Below, piece by piece: positions 44,309 to 53,257 of a DNA stretch of 64,000 nt. This DNA comes from DASXKD01 sp963734725 (GTDB lineage: Bacteria > Actinomycetota > Actinomycetes > Streptosporangiales > Streptosporangiaceae), in contig CAVTIX010000001.1 of assembly GCA_963734725.1 (NCBI GenBank), positions 14,328 to 78,327 on the forward strand. The letters run 5' to 3'. Positions within the stretch are counted from its first letter, which is position 1; the number at the start of each line of letters is the position of its first letter. Under the pieces are notes generated by a model that saw nothing but the letters and a program-made list of their open reading frames with translations, searched no databases and had not been told where the DNA came from. A program made the position numbers and the translations under genes.

Positions 44309-46341
44309 AGCGGTTCGCCGGGCAGGGCGTCATCGCTGCCGAACGGAGGCAGCGTGGGCGGGGCCGAGTTGCCGAGGCTGCCCGTGCCGCCGGACTGGCC
44401 GTTGCCCGCGGCGGGCAGGTCCTGCCCGTCCGGGGCGGCGGTCAGGGCGAGCTCCTTCGGCGTCAGCACCGGCGGCCGGTCCGAGGGCAGCCGTTTGCCG
44501 TACCCGGTGTAGGAGCCGCGGGACGGGCGGGTCTGGATCGGCGCGAAGATCCGGAGCACCTCTTCCCTGCTCAACGTCTCCTTGTCCATGAGCTGCAGGA
44601 CCAGATCGTCGAGCACCTCGCGGTAGGTGACCAGGATCTCCCAGGCCTCGTCGTGCGCGGCCTCGATGAGGCGCCGCACCTCTTCGTCGATCGTGGACGC
44701 GATCTCTTCGGAGTAGTCCCTGCTGTGCGACATGTCCCGGCCGAGGAACGGCTCGCCGTCACCGGTGCCGAACTTGCGGGCGCCCAGCCGCTCGCTCATC
44801 CCGTACTCGGTCACCATGCCGCGGGCGATCTGGCTGGCCTTGTCGATGTCGTTGGCGGCGCCCGTGGTGGGCTCGTGGAACACCAGCTCCTCCGCGGTGC
44901 GCCCACCCAGCAGCATGGCGAGCTGGTCCATCATCTCCGACCGGGTGATGAGGAACTTGTCCTCCTGCGGCGCCGAGGCGGTGTAGCCGAGGGCGCGGCC
45001 GCGGGGGATGATGGTGATCTTGTGCACCGGGTCGGCGTTCGGCAGCGCGTGGCCGACCAGGGCGTGCCCGCCCTCGTGGTAGGCGATGAGCTTGCGCTCC
45101 CTCTCCGACAGCAGCACGCTCTTGCGCTCGGGGCCCGCCATCACCCGGTCGATCGACTCTTCCAGCGCCGCCATGGTGATCTTCGTTCCGTTGGCCCGCG
45201 CGGTCAGCAGGGCGGCCTCGTTGATCACGTTGGCCAGGTCCGCGCCGGTGAAACCGGCGGTCCGGCGTGCGATCAGGTCGAGCTCCACGCCGTCGGCGAA
45301 CGGCTTGCCGCGGGCGTGCACCCGCAGGATGCCCTTGCGCCCGGCGAGGTCGGGCTGCGCGACGACGATCTGCCGGTCGAACCGGCCGGGCCGCAGCAGC
45401 GCCGGGTCGAGGATGTCGGGCCGGTTGGTGGCCGCGATGACGATGACCCCGCCCTTGACGTCGAACCCGTCCAGCTCGACCAGCAGCTGGTTGAGCGTCT
45501 GCTCGCGCTCGTCGTGGCCGCCGCCGAACCCGGCGCCGCGGTGCCGGCCGACCGCGTCGATCTCGTCCACGAACACGATCGCGGGCGCGTTCGCCTTGGC
45601 CTGCTCGAACAGGTCGCGCACCCGGGAGGCGCCGACGCCGACGAACATTTCCACGAAGTCGGACCCGGAGATCGAGTAGAACGGGACCCCGGCCTCCCCG
45701 GCCACGGCCCGGGCGAGCAGCGTCTTGCCCGTTCCCGGCGGCCCGTACAGCAGGACGCCCTTGGGGATCTTGGCGCCGATCGCCTGGAACTTGCCCGGGG
45801 TCTGCAGGAACTCCTTGATCTCCTGGAGTTCCTCGATGGCCTCATCGGCCCCGGCCACGTCGCCGAAGGTGGTCTTCGGGGTGTCCTTGGTGATCAGCTT
45901 GGCCTTGGACTTCCCGAAGTTCATCACCCGGGAGCCGCCGCCCTGCATCTGGTTGAGCAGGAAGAAGAAGATCAAGATGATCAGGATGTACGGCAGGAAG
46001 CTGAAGATCACGCCGATGACGGTGTTGCCGCTGGGCACCTGGACGTTGTAGCCGCCCTTCGGGGGCTTCTTCTGCAGTTGGTCGGCAATCTGCTGGCCCT
46101 GGTTGCCGACCCAGCTCGCCTGCAGCCGCTTGTCGTTCGTCGTGACGATCTCGATCGTCTGGTTCTTGTCGATCAGGGTCGCCGACTGGACTTCGCCCCG
46201 GTTGATGTATCCGACAACCGTGGACGTCGAGGCCGGCGTGTACGACTCGCCGCGGTTCGCGTAGGCGAACACGATGAAGAACAGCAGCAGCATCACGAGG
46301 ACCGCGACGAACGGCCCGCGGAAGTAACGCTTGAGATCCAT
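44305..46341 (-). CDS. ftsH: ATP-dependent zinc metalloprotease FtsH
   Basis: FtsH extracts and degrades membrane and soluble proteins. In 678 residues it has two spans (about residues 9-28 and 110-130), the AAA domain with GPPGTGKTLLARAVAGEAG and DEIDAVGRHRG, and the protease site HEGGHALVG (HEXXH). A Gly/Pro-rich C-terminal tail follows. The ATG is three bases after the hpt stop. Downstream folE overlaps by TTGA. Confidence 0.97.
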   Translation of the reverse strand: MDLKRYFRGPFVAVLVMLLLFFIVFAYANRGESYTPASTSTVVGYINRGEVQSATLIDKNQTIEIVTTNDKRLQASWVGNQGQQIADQLQKKPPKGGYNVQVPSGNTVIGVIFSFLPYILIILIFFFLLNQMQGGGSRVMNFGKSKAKLITKDTPKTTFGDVAGADEAIEELQEIKEFLQTPGKFQAIGAKIPKGVLLYGPPGTGKTLLARAVAGEAGVPFYSISGSDFVEMFVGVGASRVRDLFEQAKANAPAIVFVDEIDAVGRHRGAGFGGGHDEREQTLNQLLVELDGFDVKGGVIVIAATNRPDILDPALLRPGRFDRQIVVAQPDLAGRKGILRVHARGKPFADGVELDLIARRTAGFTGADLANVINEAALLTARANGTKITMAALEESIDRVMAGPERKSVLLSERERKLIAYHEGGHALVGHALPNADPVHKITIIPRGRALGYTASAPQEDKFLITRSEMMDQLAMLLGGRTAEELVFHEPTTGAANDIDKASQIARGMVTEYGMSERLGARKFGTGDGEPFLGRDMSHSRDYSEEIASTIDEEVRRLIEAAHDEAWEILVTYREVLDDLVLQLMDKETLSREEVLRIFAPIQTRPSRGSYTGYGKRLPSDRPPVLTPKELALTAAPDGQDLPAAGNGQSGGTGSLGNSAPPTLPPFGSDDALPGEPL

Positions 46342-46344
46342 TGA

Positions 46345-47193
46345 TCAACGACCCCGCCTGCTCCGGGCGGGTCCCTCCTGACCAGCTTCTGTTACCCGCC
46401 GACCTCCGGCGGGCCTGTCCTGTGTCCCAGTGACCATGCCGGCTTCCTTAGTCATTCCCCGGTAAAGGTGCGGGTTAGTTGACGTTACACCGCGCCCGGG
46501 ACTCCTCGGGCAGCCACGCCACCCCAGGTTTCCCGGCGGTCCTCTCCCTCGCATCAACGCTCCCCATCGCTGACCGTGTTCCCCTCTCCTACCCTCTGTG
46601 TTCTGGCTCAGCCAGCCGGCGCCCTGCCGGCCTCTCACGGTCCCGCCGTAGACGTGCGGCGCCAGGGTGCCGATGAACGGCAGGTTCCGGTACCGCTCCG
46701 CGTAGTCGAGCCCGTACCCGACCACGAATTCGTTCGCGATGTCGAAGCCGATGTAGGCCACATCGACGTCCATCAGCGCCGCCGCCGGCTTGCGGAGCAG
46801 GACGCACAGGCGCAGCGAGGCCGGCTGGCGCGAGCGCAGGTTGCCCACCAGCCAGGAGAGGGTCAGGCCGGAGTTGACGATGTCCTCCACGATCAGCACA
46901 TGCCTGCCGGATATGTCGGTGTCGAGGTCTTTCAGGATGCGCACCACGCCGGAGGACCGGGTGCCGGACCCGTAGGAGGAGACAGCCATCCAGTCCATCT
47001 CCACCGGCAGCCGCATGGCCCGGGCCAGATCAGCCATGATCATGACCGCGCCCTTGAGCACCCCGACCAGCAGGAGGTCGTGCCCGGCGTAGTCGGCGTC
47101 GAGCTCGGCGGCCAGTTCGGCCACCCGCGCCTGCAGCCGGCCGGCCGGGATCAGAATCTCCTTGAGGTCGGCGCCCACGTCAGTCGCGTCCAA
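46345..47193 (-). CDS. hpt: Hypoxanthine phosphoribosyltransferase with C-terminal read-through tail
   Basis: Hpt salvages hypoxanthine and guanine with PRPP. Residues about 1-185 are a complete HPRT: VGVLKGAVMIMADLAR, VLIVEDIVNSGLTL (PRPP loop), NLPFIGTLAPHVYGG at the usual C-terminus. The frame then stays open for another 95 or so Arg/Gly-rich residues, across what is normally the hpt-ftsH spacer, and stops three bases before ftsH. The tail has no recognisable domain and is probably caused by loss of the native stop. Start is TTG 47193 after GGAGGG; GTG 47178 is possible. A MITE-like element lies 21 bp upstream. Confidence 0.85.
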   Translation of the reverse strand: MDATDVGADLKEILIPAGRLQARVAELAAELDADYAGHDLLLVGVLKGAVMIMADLARAMRLPVEMDWMAVSSYGSGTRSSGVVRILKDLDTDISGRHVLIVEDIVNSGLTLSWLVGNLRSRQPASLRLCVLLRKPAAALMDVDVAYIGFDIANEFVVGYGLDYAERYRNLPFIGTLAPHVYGGTVRGRQGAGWLSQNTEGRRGEHGQRWGALMRGRGPPGNLGWRGCPRSPGRGVTSTNPHLYRGMTKEAGMVTGTQDRPAGGRRVTEAGQEGPARSRRGR

Positions 47194-47213
47194 CCGGGCC
47201 CTCCGATGCGCCT

Positions 47214-47395
47214 AGGGCATGTCCCATAGATCATCCAGCCTGCTGCGCGACCACCGGACGGGCGCCTCGCTGCGTTGTCGTCGCCGCCAATAGTTCCACT
47301 ATTGGCTCCTCCTCCGCCGTGCGATCCCCCACCCGCCTCCCCATCCTGCTTCACGGCGGCCGCTCGCGACGGCATAGATCTACGGGACACGCCCT
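47214..47395. mobile_element. MITE-like element, copy B (between hpt and tilS)
   Basis: A 182-bp element with terminal inverted repeats AGGGCATGTCCCATAGATC (left) and the complement of AGGGCGTGTCCCGTAGATC (right), 17 of 19 identical. The central hairpin is GCCAATAG-ttcca-CTATTGGC (47286-47306); compared with copy A one pair changes from C:G to A:T on both sides. The right tip supplies the tilS end GRVP and TAG. There is no transposase, and no clear target duplication. Termini recall IS5-type elements. Confidence 0.85.
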
Positions 47396-48396
47396 GGTCG
47401 GGCCGGCTCGCTGGGGTGACCGGCGATGAAAAGCAGTCTGCCACGCTGCCGCTGGCCCCGGACACCGCCGGGCAGATCTGCCCAGCGCTGCCCGTGCCAG
47501 GAGGTGACCAGGGCGTCCAGAGCGCCAATGTGGCTAGCGGTGAGCGCGCCGGGCGGGCAGCCGGCGTCGATCGCGGCAAGCCGCAGCACCCGGGTCCTGA
47601 TCGCGGCTGGCAGGCCGGCCAGCAGGTCCGCCCGCCAGCCGCCGTCCGTCTCACGCACCCGTTCCGCCTGCTTGGCGGCGAGGTCCTCCAGCACCTCGGC
47701 GTCGGCCTGGAGTTGGCGGGCGCTGCGGGCCAGGGCCTCGGTAACGCCGGGGCCCAGCGCGCCTTCCAGGGCGGGCAGCGCCTGGCGACGCACCCGCACC
47801 CGGGCGAAGGCCAGATCCACGTTCTGCGGGTCATCCCAGGGCCGCAGGCCAAGCGCCTCGCACGCGGCCCGCAACGTGGCCCGGCCGACCCCGAGCAGCG
47901 GCCGGCGGTAGGGCCCGCGGCGCGGCGGCATGCCCGCCAGCGACCTGGTCCCGGACCCGCGGGCCAGGCCGAGCAGGACGCTCTCCGCCTGGTCGTCGCG
48001 GCTGTGCGCGAGCAGGACCGTTGCCGCGCCGGTGCGGTGCGCGGCTTCGGCCAGCGCCGCGTACCGGGCGGTCCGCGCCGCCGCTTCCGGGCCGCCGTTC
48101 CCCGGCCCGGGCGGCACGGCGACGCGCAGGCACGCCACGGGTTCCAGGCCCAGACCGGCAAGGACCCGGGTCACCTCGGCGGCCCGGTTCGCCGAGCCGG
48201 GCTGGAGCCCGTGGTCCACGGTGACGCCGCCCGCGCGCAACCCGCACCGCGGGCCCTCGTGTGCCAGGGCGGCGGCCAGGGCCAGCGAATCGGCCCCGCC
48301 CGAGCAGGCGGCCAGCACCAGATCGCCCTCGGCGAACTCCCCCAGGCACCGGCGTACGGCGGAACGAACCTCCGCGACGGCGGGAGGGGGGCCCAT
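47380..48396 (-). CDS. tilS: tRNA(Ile)-lysidine synthetase
   Basis: TilS converts C34 of tRNA-Ile(CAU) to lysidine, so AUA is read as Ile. The 338-residue protein has the PP-loop ACSGGADSLALAAAL near residue 30, VDHGLQPGS and AHSRDDQAESVLLGL. Length is typical of the short actinobacterial form. The C-terminal PGRVP and stop come from the MITE-like element, so the native tail may be altered. It overlaps nothing upstream: 14 bp separate it from the metalloprotease. Confidence 0.94.
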   Translation of the reverse strand: MGPPPAVAEVRSAVRRCLGEFAEGDLVLAACSGGADSLALAAALAHEGPRCGLRAGGVTVDHGLQPGSANRAAEVTRVLAGLGLEPVACLRVAVPPGPGNGGPEAAARTARYAALAEAAHRTGAATVLLAHSRDDQAESVLLGLARGSGTRSLAGMPPRRGPYRRPLLGVGRATLRAACEALGLRPWDDPQNVDLAFARVRVRRQALPALEGALGPGVTEALARSARQLQADAEVLEDLAAKQAERVRETDGGWRADLLAGLPAAIRTRVLRLAAIDAGCPPGALTASHIGALDALVTSWHGQRWADLPGGVRGQRQRGRLLFIAGHPSEPARPGRVP

Positions 48397-48409
48397 CAGG
48401 CCTGCAGCC

Positions 48410-49537
48410 TCAGCCGCTGCCCGCGGCCAGGGCCGGGCCCGCGCCGCCCGCGCCCCCGACCCGCTCGAGCCACAGGTGCGGGTCGGTCAGTTCCGCGGCG
48501 GTTGGCAGGGTCTCCGGTGAGGTCCAGACCCGGTTGAAGACCTCCATCCCGCCCTCACGCACCACCGTCTGGACGAAGCGCGACCCCTGGGCGTACTGCT
48601 TCATCTTCAGGTCGATGCCCAGGATCCGGCGGATCGTCTGTTCCACCCGGCCCGCCCCGGACCGCCGGGCGTTGAACCGGGCCCTGATCTGGGCCACCGT
48701 GGGCACCACCTGCGGGCCTACGGCGTCCATGACGTAGTCGCCGTGCCCCTCGACCAGCGTCATCACGCAGGTCAGCCGCTCCAGGACCTCCCGCTGGCGC
48801 GGGGTCTGGATGGCCTCGATGAGGCTGTCGCCGTGCCCGTTGCCCCGGACTGCCCCGGCCACCGCGTCCGCGGCGGACCTGAGCCTGCCCAGGATCGTCG
48901 CCGGGTCGAGGTCGGAGGCCAGCAGGAAGTCGGTCATCTGCTCCTGCACGTACCCGCGCAGCCAGCCCACCGACGTGAACTGGGTGCGGTGGGTCTCCTC
49001 GTGCAGGCACACCCAGCGGCGGAAGTCATGCGGGTCGACGTCGAGTTCGCGCTCGACCATGAGGATGTTCGGCGCGACCAGGGTCAGCCGCCCGGCAGGC
49101 GCGGCGTCCTCGGGCACCTCCGGGTCGGGCGGCAAGAACAGCTCGTACTGGCCGAGGACCCGGCCCGCGAGGTAGGCGAGGATAAGCCCGGCCTGCATGC
49201 CGGTGACCCGGGACCCCAGCGCGGTCACCACGGAGCCGGGCGGCGGGACCCGCCCCTGCTCCCGCAGGTGGTCCACCAGCGGGTCGAGAACCACGCGGAA
49301 GCCGTTGACGTTGGCGCGGATCCAGCCCGGCCGGTCCACGACGGCCACCCGCCCGATTTCCTCCGCGCTGGACATCCCGGTGACCTGCCGCACCGGCTCG
49401 GCGACCGCCGCAGCAAGCTCGTGCAGTTCGCTGACCACCGCCCTCGCCTCGGCGAGGCTGACTTGTGGGCCAGGTCTCACCCACCGCACACCGGTGGAAA
49501 TAGCCAGTTCCCAGTCGATCATCTGTCCGCTGCTCAC
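48410..49537 (-). CDS. Zinc-dependent metalloprotease-like protein (DUF2342, F420-associated type)
   Basis: The 375-residue protein belongs to the DUF2342/TIGR03624 group described as coenzyme F420 biosynthesis-associated. It has a zincin-like motif WVCLHEETHRTQF (HExxH, about residue 185) and the opening MIDWELAISTGVRWV. GTG 49537 gives the family start and lies six bases after TACCGT; the frame upstream is not supported. The order dacB-DUF2342-tilS-hpt is conserved in actinobacteria. Its peptidase activity is unproven in this family. Confidence 0.85.
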   Translation of the reverse strand: MSSGQMIDWELAISTGVRWVRPGPQVSLAEARAVVSELHELAAAVAEPVRQVTGMSSAEEIGRVAVVDRPGWIRANVNGFRVVLDPLVDHLREQGRVPPPGSVVTALGSRVTGMQAGLILAYLAGRVLGQYELFLPPDPEVPEDAAPAGRLTLVAPNILMVERELDVDPHDFRRWVCLHEETHRTQFTSVGWLRGYVQEQMTDFLLASDLDPATILGRLRSAADAVAGAVRGNGHGDSLIEAIQTPRQREVLERLTCVMTLVEGHGDYVMDAVGPQVVPTVAQIRARFNARRSGAGRVEQTIRRILGIDLKMKQYAQGSRFVQTVVREGGMEVFNRVWTSPETLPTAAELTDPHLWLERVGGAGGAGPALAAGSG

Positions 49538-49543
49538 GACTAC

Positions 49544-49549
49544 ACGGTA
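49544..49549 (-). promoter_or_regulatory. -10 box for a leaderless metalloprotease transcript
   Basis: Minus-strand TACCGT, six bases, then GTG 49537. It sits in the gap after dacB. Confidence 0.4.
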
Positions 49550-49598
49550 CGACGCCGGGCCGGCTCCTGGGGACGCGGCCATGCCCGTAGGCTCACCC

Positions 49599-51030
49599 TC
49601 AACGGCAGCCGCAGCCCGCGAGCGCCGTCGCCATCGCGTCGATCGTGCCCGCCGCGCTGGCCAGTTCGCTGCCCTTGGCGATCTGGTCGGCCATGAACGC
49701 GAAGGCCAGGACGTGGCCGCTGGCGTCGGTGGTGATTCCGGACAGGCTCACCACCTTGCTCAGGTTGCCGGTCTTGGCCCGGACCATGCCCAGCGCGGGC
49801 GGCCCGAAGCCGCCGAACACGCTTTGCCCGGGGGCGAGGGTGCCGGAGAACCCCGCCACCGGCATGCCGGTGATGGCGGCCCGCAGCGCGGCCGGCCTGG
49901 CCGCCGCCCGCCGGACCACGGCGGCCAGCGCAGCCGGAGTGAGGAGGTCCCGCGGGGACAGGCCGCTGCCATCTACCAGGTGCACGCCGTGCCGGACACC
50001 GAGCCTGCCCAGCACCGCGGTCACCGCCGCGGCGGCGCCGCTGAACGAGGCCGGCCGCCCGGTGCGCAGCGCGACCTGGCGGGCCAGGTCTTCCGCGATC
50101 ACGTTATTGCTCTCCCGCAGCATCCAGCCGACGATCTCGGCCAGGGCCGGCGAGCGGACGGCCGCGACCGGGACGGCGTGCCGCGGCTGCCGGTGGCCAC
50201 GGGCTGCCCGGCCACGTGGATGCCATCGCGGCGGAGCAGGCCCGCGAAGGCGCTTGCCGCTCCGGTGGCCGGCGCGTAGGACCGGGGCCGGAAGTTGCTC
50301 GGGTCGTCGGCGTCCTGCGGCCCCCCGGACCGGGTCAGCCGGCCCTGGTCCACCTCCAGCGCGGTGATCGGCGTGACGTTGCCCGTGCTGATGTAGCCGG
50401 AGGTCCACCCCGGGGCGAGGGACGGCCCGGTGAACAACGAGGTGTCGTAGGCCAGCCGCACGGTGCGCACGTGGCGCGCGGACAGCCAGCGGGCGGTGGC
50501 GGCGGCCAGCGCCGCGAGCGTGGCGGGCTGCGGGTAGTCCGAGCGCGGCGGGTTCCCGGCCGCGAGCGTCGGGTCTCCCCCGCCCACCAGGGTCAGCGAG
50601 CCGGGCCTGGTCCCGGCGACCACCCGGGTGGTGAAACGCGCCGAGGGGCCGAGCGTGCTCAGCGCCGCCACCGAGGTCAGCAGCTTCGCGTTGGAGGCGG
50701 GCACGAACGGCGACCCGGCCTGCCGGGAGAACAGCAGCTCACCGGTGGCCAGGTCGGTGACCACCGCGCCGACGTGCCGCCCCAGCGGTTGCGCGCCGAT
50801 CAGCGGCGCGAGCAGGGCAGCCAGCCGCTTCCGGCTGGGCAGCGGCCTGCCGAGCCGGCTGGGGACAGCACGGCCCCGGGCGCCGCGACCTCGGCGCCGG
50901 CCACCCGCGGCACCTGCCACAGGGCCAGCCGACCGGGCAGCAGGCCGGCGACTGCCACGCCCGCTCCCAGGGTAAACACGTTGAGCATCGCGAGCGCGGC
51001 CAGCGCGGTGACGGTGGAACGGTTCGTCAC
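49599..51030 (-). pseudogene. dacB: D-alanyl-D-alanine carboxypeptidase (PBP4/DacB type), two frameshifts
   Basis: Three consecutive frames carry one protein. The first (from GTG 51030) gives a membrane anchor LAALAMLNVFTLGAGVAVAG. The second (about 50870 to 50190) holds SPFVPASNAKLL with the SxxK site, and the third (about 50190 to 49599) holds MLRESNNVIAE (SxN) and VRAKTGNLSKV (KTG). Each change is explained by loss of one base. All catalytic motifs are intact, so a sequencing error at GC runs is as likely as decay. The gene is divergent from ppa, as in other actinobacteria. Confidence 0.85.
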
Positions 51031-51094
51031 CACCTGTCCTCTCGCGAGATGCTTGACGCGGGTCACATCATTGTCGCGCCGAGGGAGGCGGGAA

Positions 51095-51589
51095 GTGGAG
51101 TTCGACGTCATCATCGAAATTCCCAAAGGCCAGCGCAACAAGTACGAGATGGATCACGTTACCGGCCGGATCCGGCTCGACCGGATGCTCTTCACCTCCA
51201 CCCGGTACCCGTCAGATTACGGCTTCATCGAGGACACTCTCGCCGACGACGGCGATCCGCTGGACGCCTTGGTGCTGCTGGAGGAGCCGACGTTCCCCGG
51301 GTGCGTGATCCGCTGCCGGGCGATCGGCATGTACCGGATGCGGGACGAGAAGGGCGCGGACGACAAGGTGCTTTGCGTGGCGGCGACCGACCCGCGGATG
51401 GCCTACCTGCAGGACATCGAGAATGTTCCGGCCTATGACCGGCTGGAGATCCAGCACTTCTTCGAGGTGTACAAGGCCCTGGAGCCCGGCAAGAGCACCG
51501 AGGGCTTCTCCTGGGCCGACCGGGAGGCGGCGGAGGCGGAGATCGAGGATTGCCGGCGCCGTGCGGTAAGCCACGAGCATCCAACCTGA
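51095..51589 (+). CDS. ppa: Inorganic pyrophosphatase (family I)
   Basis: Ppa hydrolyses pyrophosphate to two phosphates. The 164-residue protein has the typical EFDVIIEIPKGQRNKYEMDH start, YGFIEDTLADDGDPLDALV (metal-binding aspartates) and DDKVLCVAATDPR. GTG 51095 follows GAGGGAGG at six bases; the frame runs far upstream without support. It is divergent from dacB and upstream of crp. Confidence 0.97.
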   Translation: MEFDVIIEIPKGQRNKYEMDHVTGRIRLDRMLFTSTRYPSDYGFIEDTLADDGDPLDALVLLEEPTFPGCVIRCRAIGMYRMRDEKGADDKVLCVAATDPRMAYLQDIENVPAYDRLEIQHFFEVYKALEPGKSTEGFSWADREAAEAEIEDCRRRAVSHEHPT

Positions 51590-51656
51590 GCGGTGCTCGC
51601 GCGCTGTCCGGCCAATGCGCGACACTGGACTCCAGGGACGTGCCAAGGAGGGTCCC

Positions 51657-52340
51657 GTGGCTGAATCAGACGATGTGCTCGGCCGGGCGCCGCTGTTCGA
51701 GGCGCTCGACGAGGAGGGCACGAAGGCGCTGCGGGCTGGGGTTCACGACGTGACGCTGGGCCGGGGAGACCGGCTGTTCGACGAAGGCGACGCGGGCGAC
51801 CGGCTGTATGTGGTGCTCGAAGGCAAGATCAAGCTGACCAGGACTGCCCCGGACGGCAGGGAGAACCTGCTCAGCGTGCTCGGCCCCGGTGAGATGTTCG
51901 GCGAGCTGTCGCTGTTCGACCCGCGGCCCCGCACCTCCAGCGCCGTCGCGGTGACCGACGCCCACCTCGCCGGGCTCGGCCATGACTACCTGCGCCACTG
52001 GCTGACCGGGCGGCCGGACGTCGCCATGCACCTGCTGCGTGCCCTGGCACAGCGGCTGCGCCGCACCAACGACGTCATGGCCGACCTGGTGTTCACCGAC
52101 GTGCCGGGGCGCGTGGCCAAGGCGCTGCTGGACCTGGCGGACCGGTTCGGGGAAGAACAGGACGGCGGGCTTGAGGTGCACCACGACCTCACCCAGGAGG
52201 AGCTGGCGCAGCTCGTCGGCGCGTCCAGGGAAACCGTGAACAAGGCCCTGGCGGACTTCTCCGCCCGGGGGTGGCTCCAGTTGCACGCGAAGTCGGTGCT
52301 GATCCTGGACCGTGACCGTCTCGCCCGCCGGGCGCGGTAG
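51657..52340 (+). CDS. crp: CRP/FNR-family regulator
   Basis: The 227-residue protein has a cyclic-nucleotide domain (GDRLYVVLEGKIKLTR, then GEMFGELSLFDPRPRTSSAVA, a phosphate-binding cassette) and a helix-turn-helix with LTQEELAQLVGASRETVNKAL. It is the GlxR/Rv3676 type, a cAMP-responsive global regulator in actinobacteria. GTG 51657 follows AAGGAGGG. It heads the conserved run to ponA2. No TGTGA-N6-TCACA site was spotted in the window by eye. Confidence 0.93.
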   Translation: MAESDDVLGRAPLFEALDEEGTKALRAGVHDVTLGRGDRLFDEGDAGDRLYVVLEGKIKLTRTAPDGRENLLSVLGPGEMFGELSLFDPRPRTSSAVAVTDAHLAGLGHDYLRHWLTGRPDVAMHLLRALAQRLRRTNDVMADLVFTDVPGRVAKALLDLADRFGEEQDGGLEVHHDLTQEELAQLVGASRETVNKALADFSARGWLQLHAKSVLILDRDRLARRAR

Positions 52341-52438
52341 GAGGGTCCGGAGAAAAGGCTGCGGAGCCGCATTAGCCCCCGACGTCAGCGGCGGGCTCGC
52401 GTCTGCTGGCGCGCTCGCCTTGGCGTCGGTCCCTTTCG

Positions 52439-53257
52439 TTACGGAAGAACGCCGGGCGGGAGCGCGCCTTGGTCCGCCAGGTACTGGAGCGCGGCGCGGA
52501 CGGAAAAAGCGGCGAACGGCCAGAGGGCGCGGTCTACGTCGGCGTAGACGCGCGCGGCGATCTGGTCCGTGGTGCGGTCACCTGCCTCCAGCGCGGCCGC
52601 TACCTCAGCCAGTCTTTCGTGGCGATGGGTTATGTAGTGGTCGAGCGTGGCTGCGGGATTGCTGAGCACCGGGCCGTGCCCGGGGAGCAGCGTGGTCAGC
52701 TCGGCCCGGTCGGTGAGCTGCCTTAGGCGGTCCAGGGAGGCGAGGTAGTCGGTGAGGTTGCCGTCGTCCGCTATGACGGTGGTGCCGCGGCCCAGCACGG
52801 TGTCGCCGGTGAGCAGGGCGTGGTCGGCGGGCAGGTGCAGGCAGACGGAGTCGGCGGAGTGGCCCGGGGTGGCGACGACGTGGATCTCGCAGCCCGCGGC
52901 GGTGATCGTGTCCCCGGGGGCCAGGCCCTCGTCGCCGAGCCGGTAGGCGGGATCGGCGGCGCGGACGGGGGCGCCGGTGAGCGCGGCGAACGTGGCGGCG
53001 CCGGCGGAGTGGTCGGCGTGGGAGTGGGTGAGCAGGATCTCGGCGACCCGCTGCCCGGCGGCGGCAACCTGGTCGCGGACGCGGTGGAGGTGGCCATCGT
53101 GGCCGGGGCCCGGATCGAGGACCACCGCCCGGGGCGACCCGGGTTCGGCGAGGATCCAGGTGTTGGTCCCGTCCAGGGTCATCGGCGAGGGGTTGGGGGC
53201 GAGGACGCAGCGCGCCCGCGTGGTCCCCGTGCCGTCGATCACAGCGCCAGCGATCAC
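52439..53257 (-). CDS. Metallo-beta-lactamase-fold hydrolase (LACTB2/Rv3677c-like)
   Basis: A 272-residue hydrolase with the signature LLTHSHADHSAGAA, H-strand TPGHSADSVCL and LLPGHGPVLSNP, followed by a helical C-terminal winged domain. GTG 53257 overlaps the NUDIX TGA (GTGA). The family includes endoribonucleases and glyoxalase II-like enzymes; the substrate is not known. It forms a chain with NUDIX and ridA, as in mycobacteria. Confidence 0.9.
   Translation of the reverse strand: MIAGAVIDGTGTTRARCVLAPNPSPMTLDGTNTWILAEPGSPRAVVLDPGPGHDGHLHRVRDQVAAAGQRVAEILLTHSHADHSAGAATFAALTGAPVRAADPAYRLGDEGLAPGDTITAAGCEIHVVATPGHSADSVCLHLPADHALLTGDTVLGRGTTVIADDGNLTDYLASLDRLRQLTDRAELTTLLPGHGPVLSNPAATLDHYITHRHERLAEVAAALEAGDRTTDQIAARVYADVDRALWPFAAFSVRAALQYLADQGALPPGVLP

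Noticed and set aside
44653..46344. 563-codon plus-strand frame opposite ftsH
   Set aside because: Shadow of ftsH with no recognisable domain.
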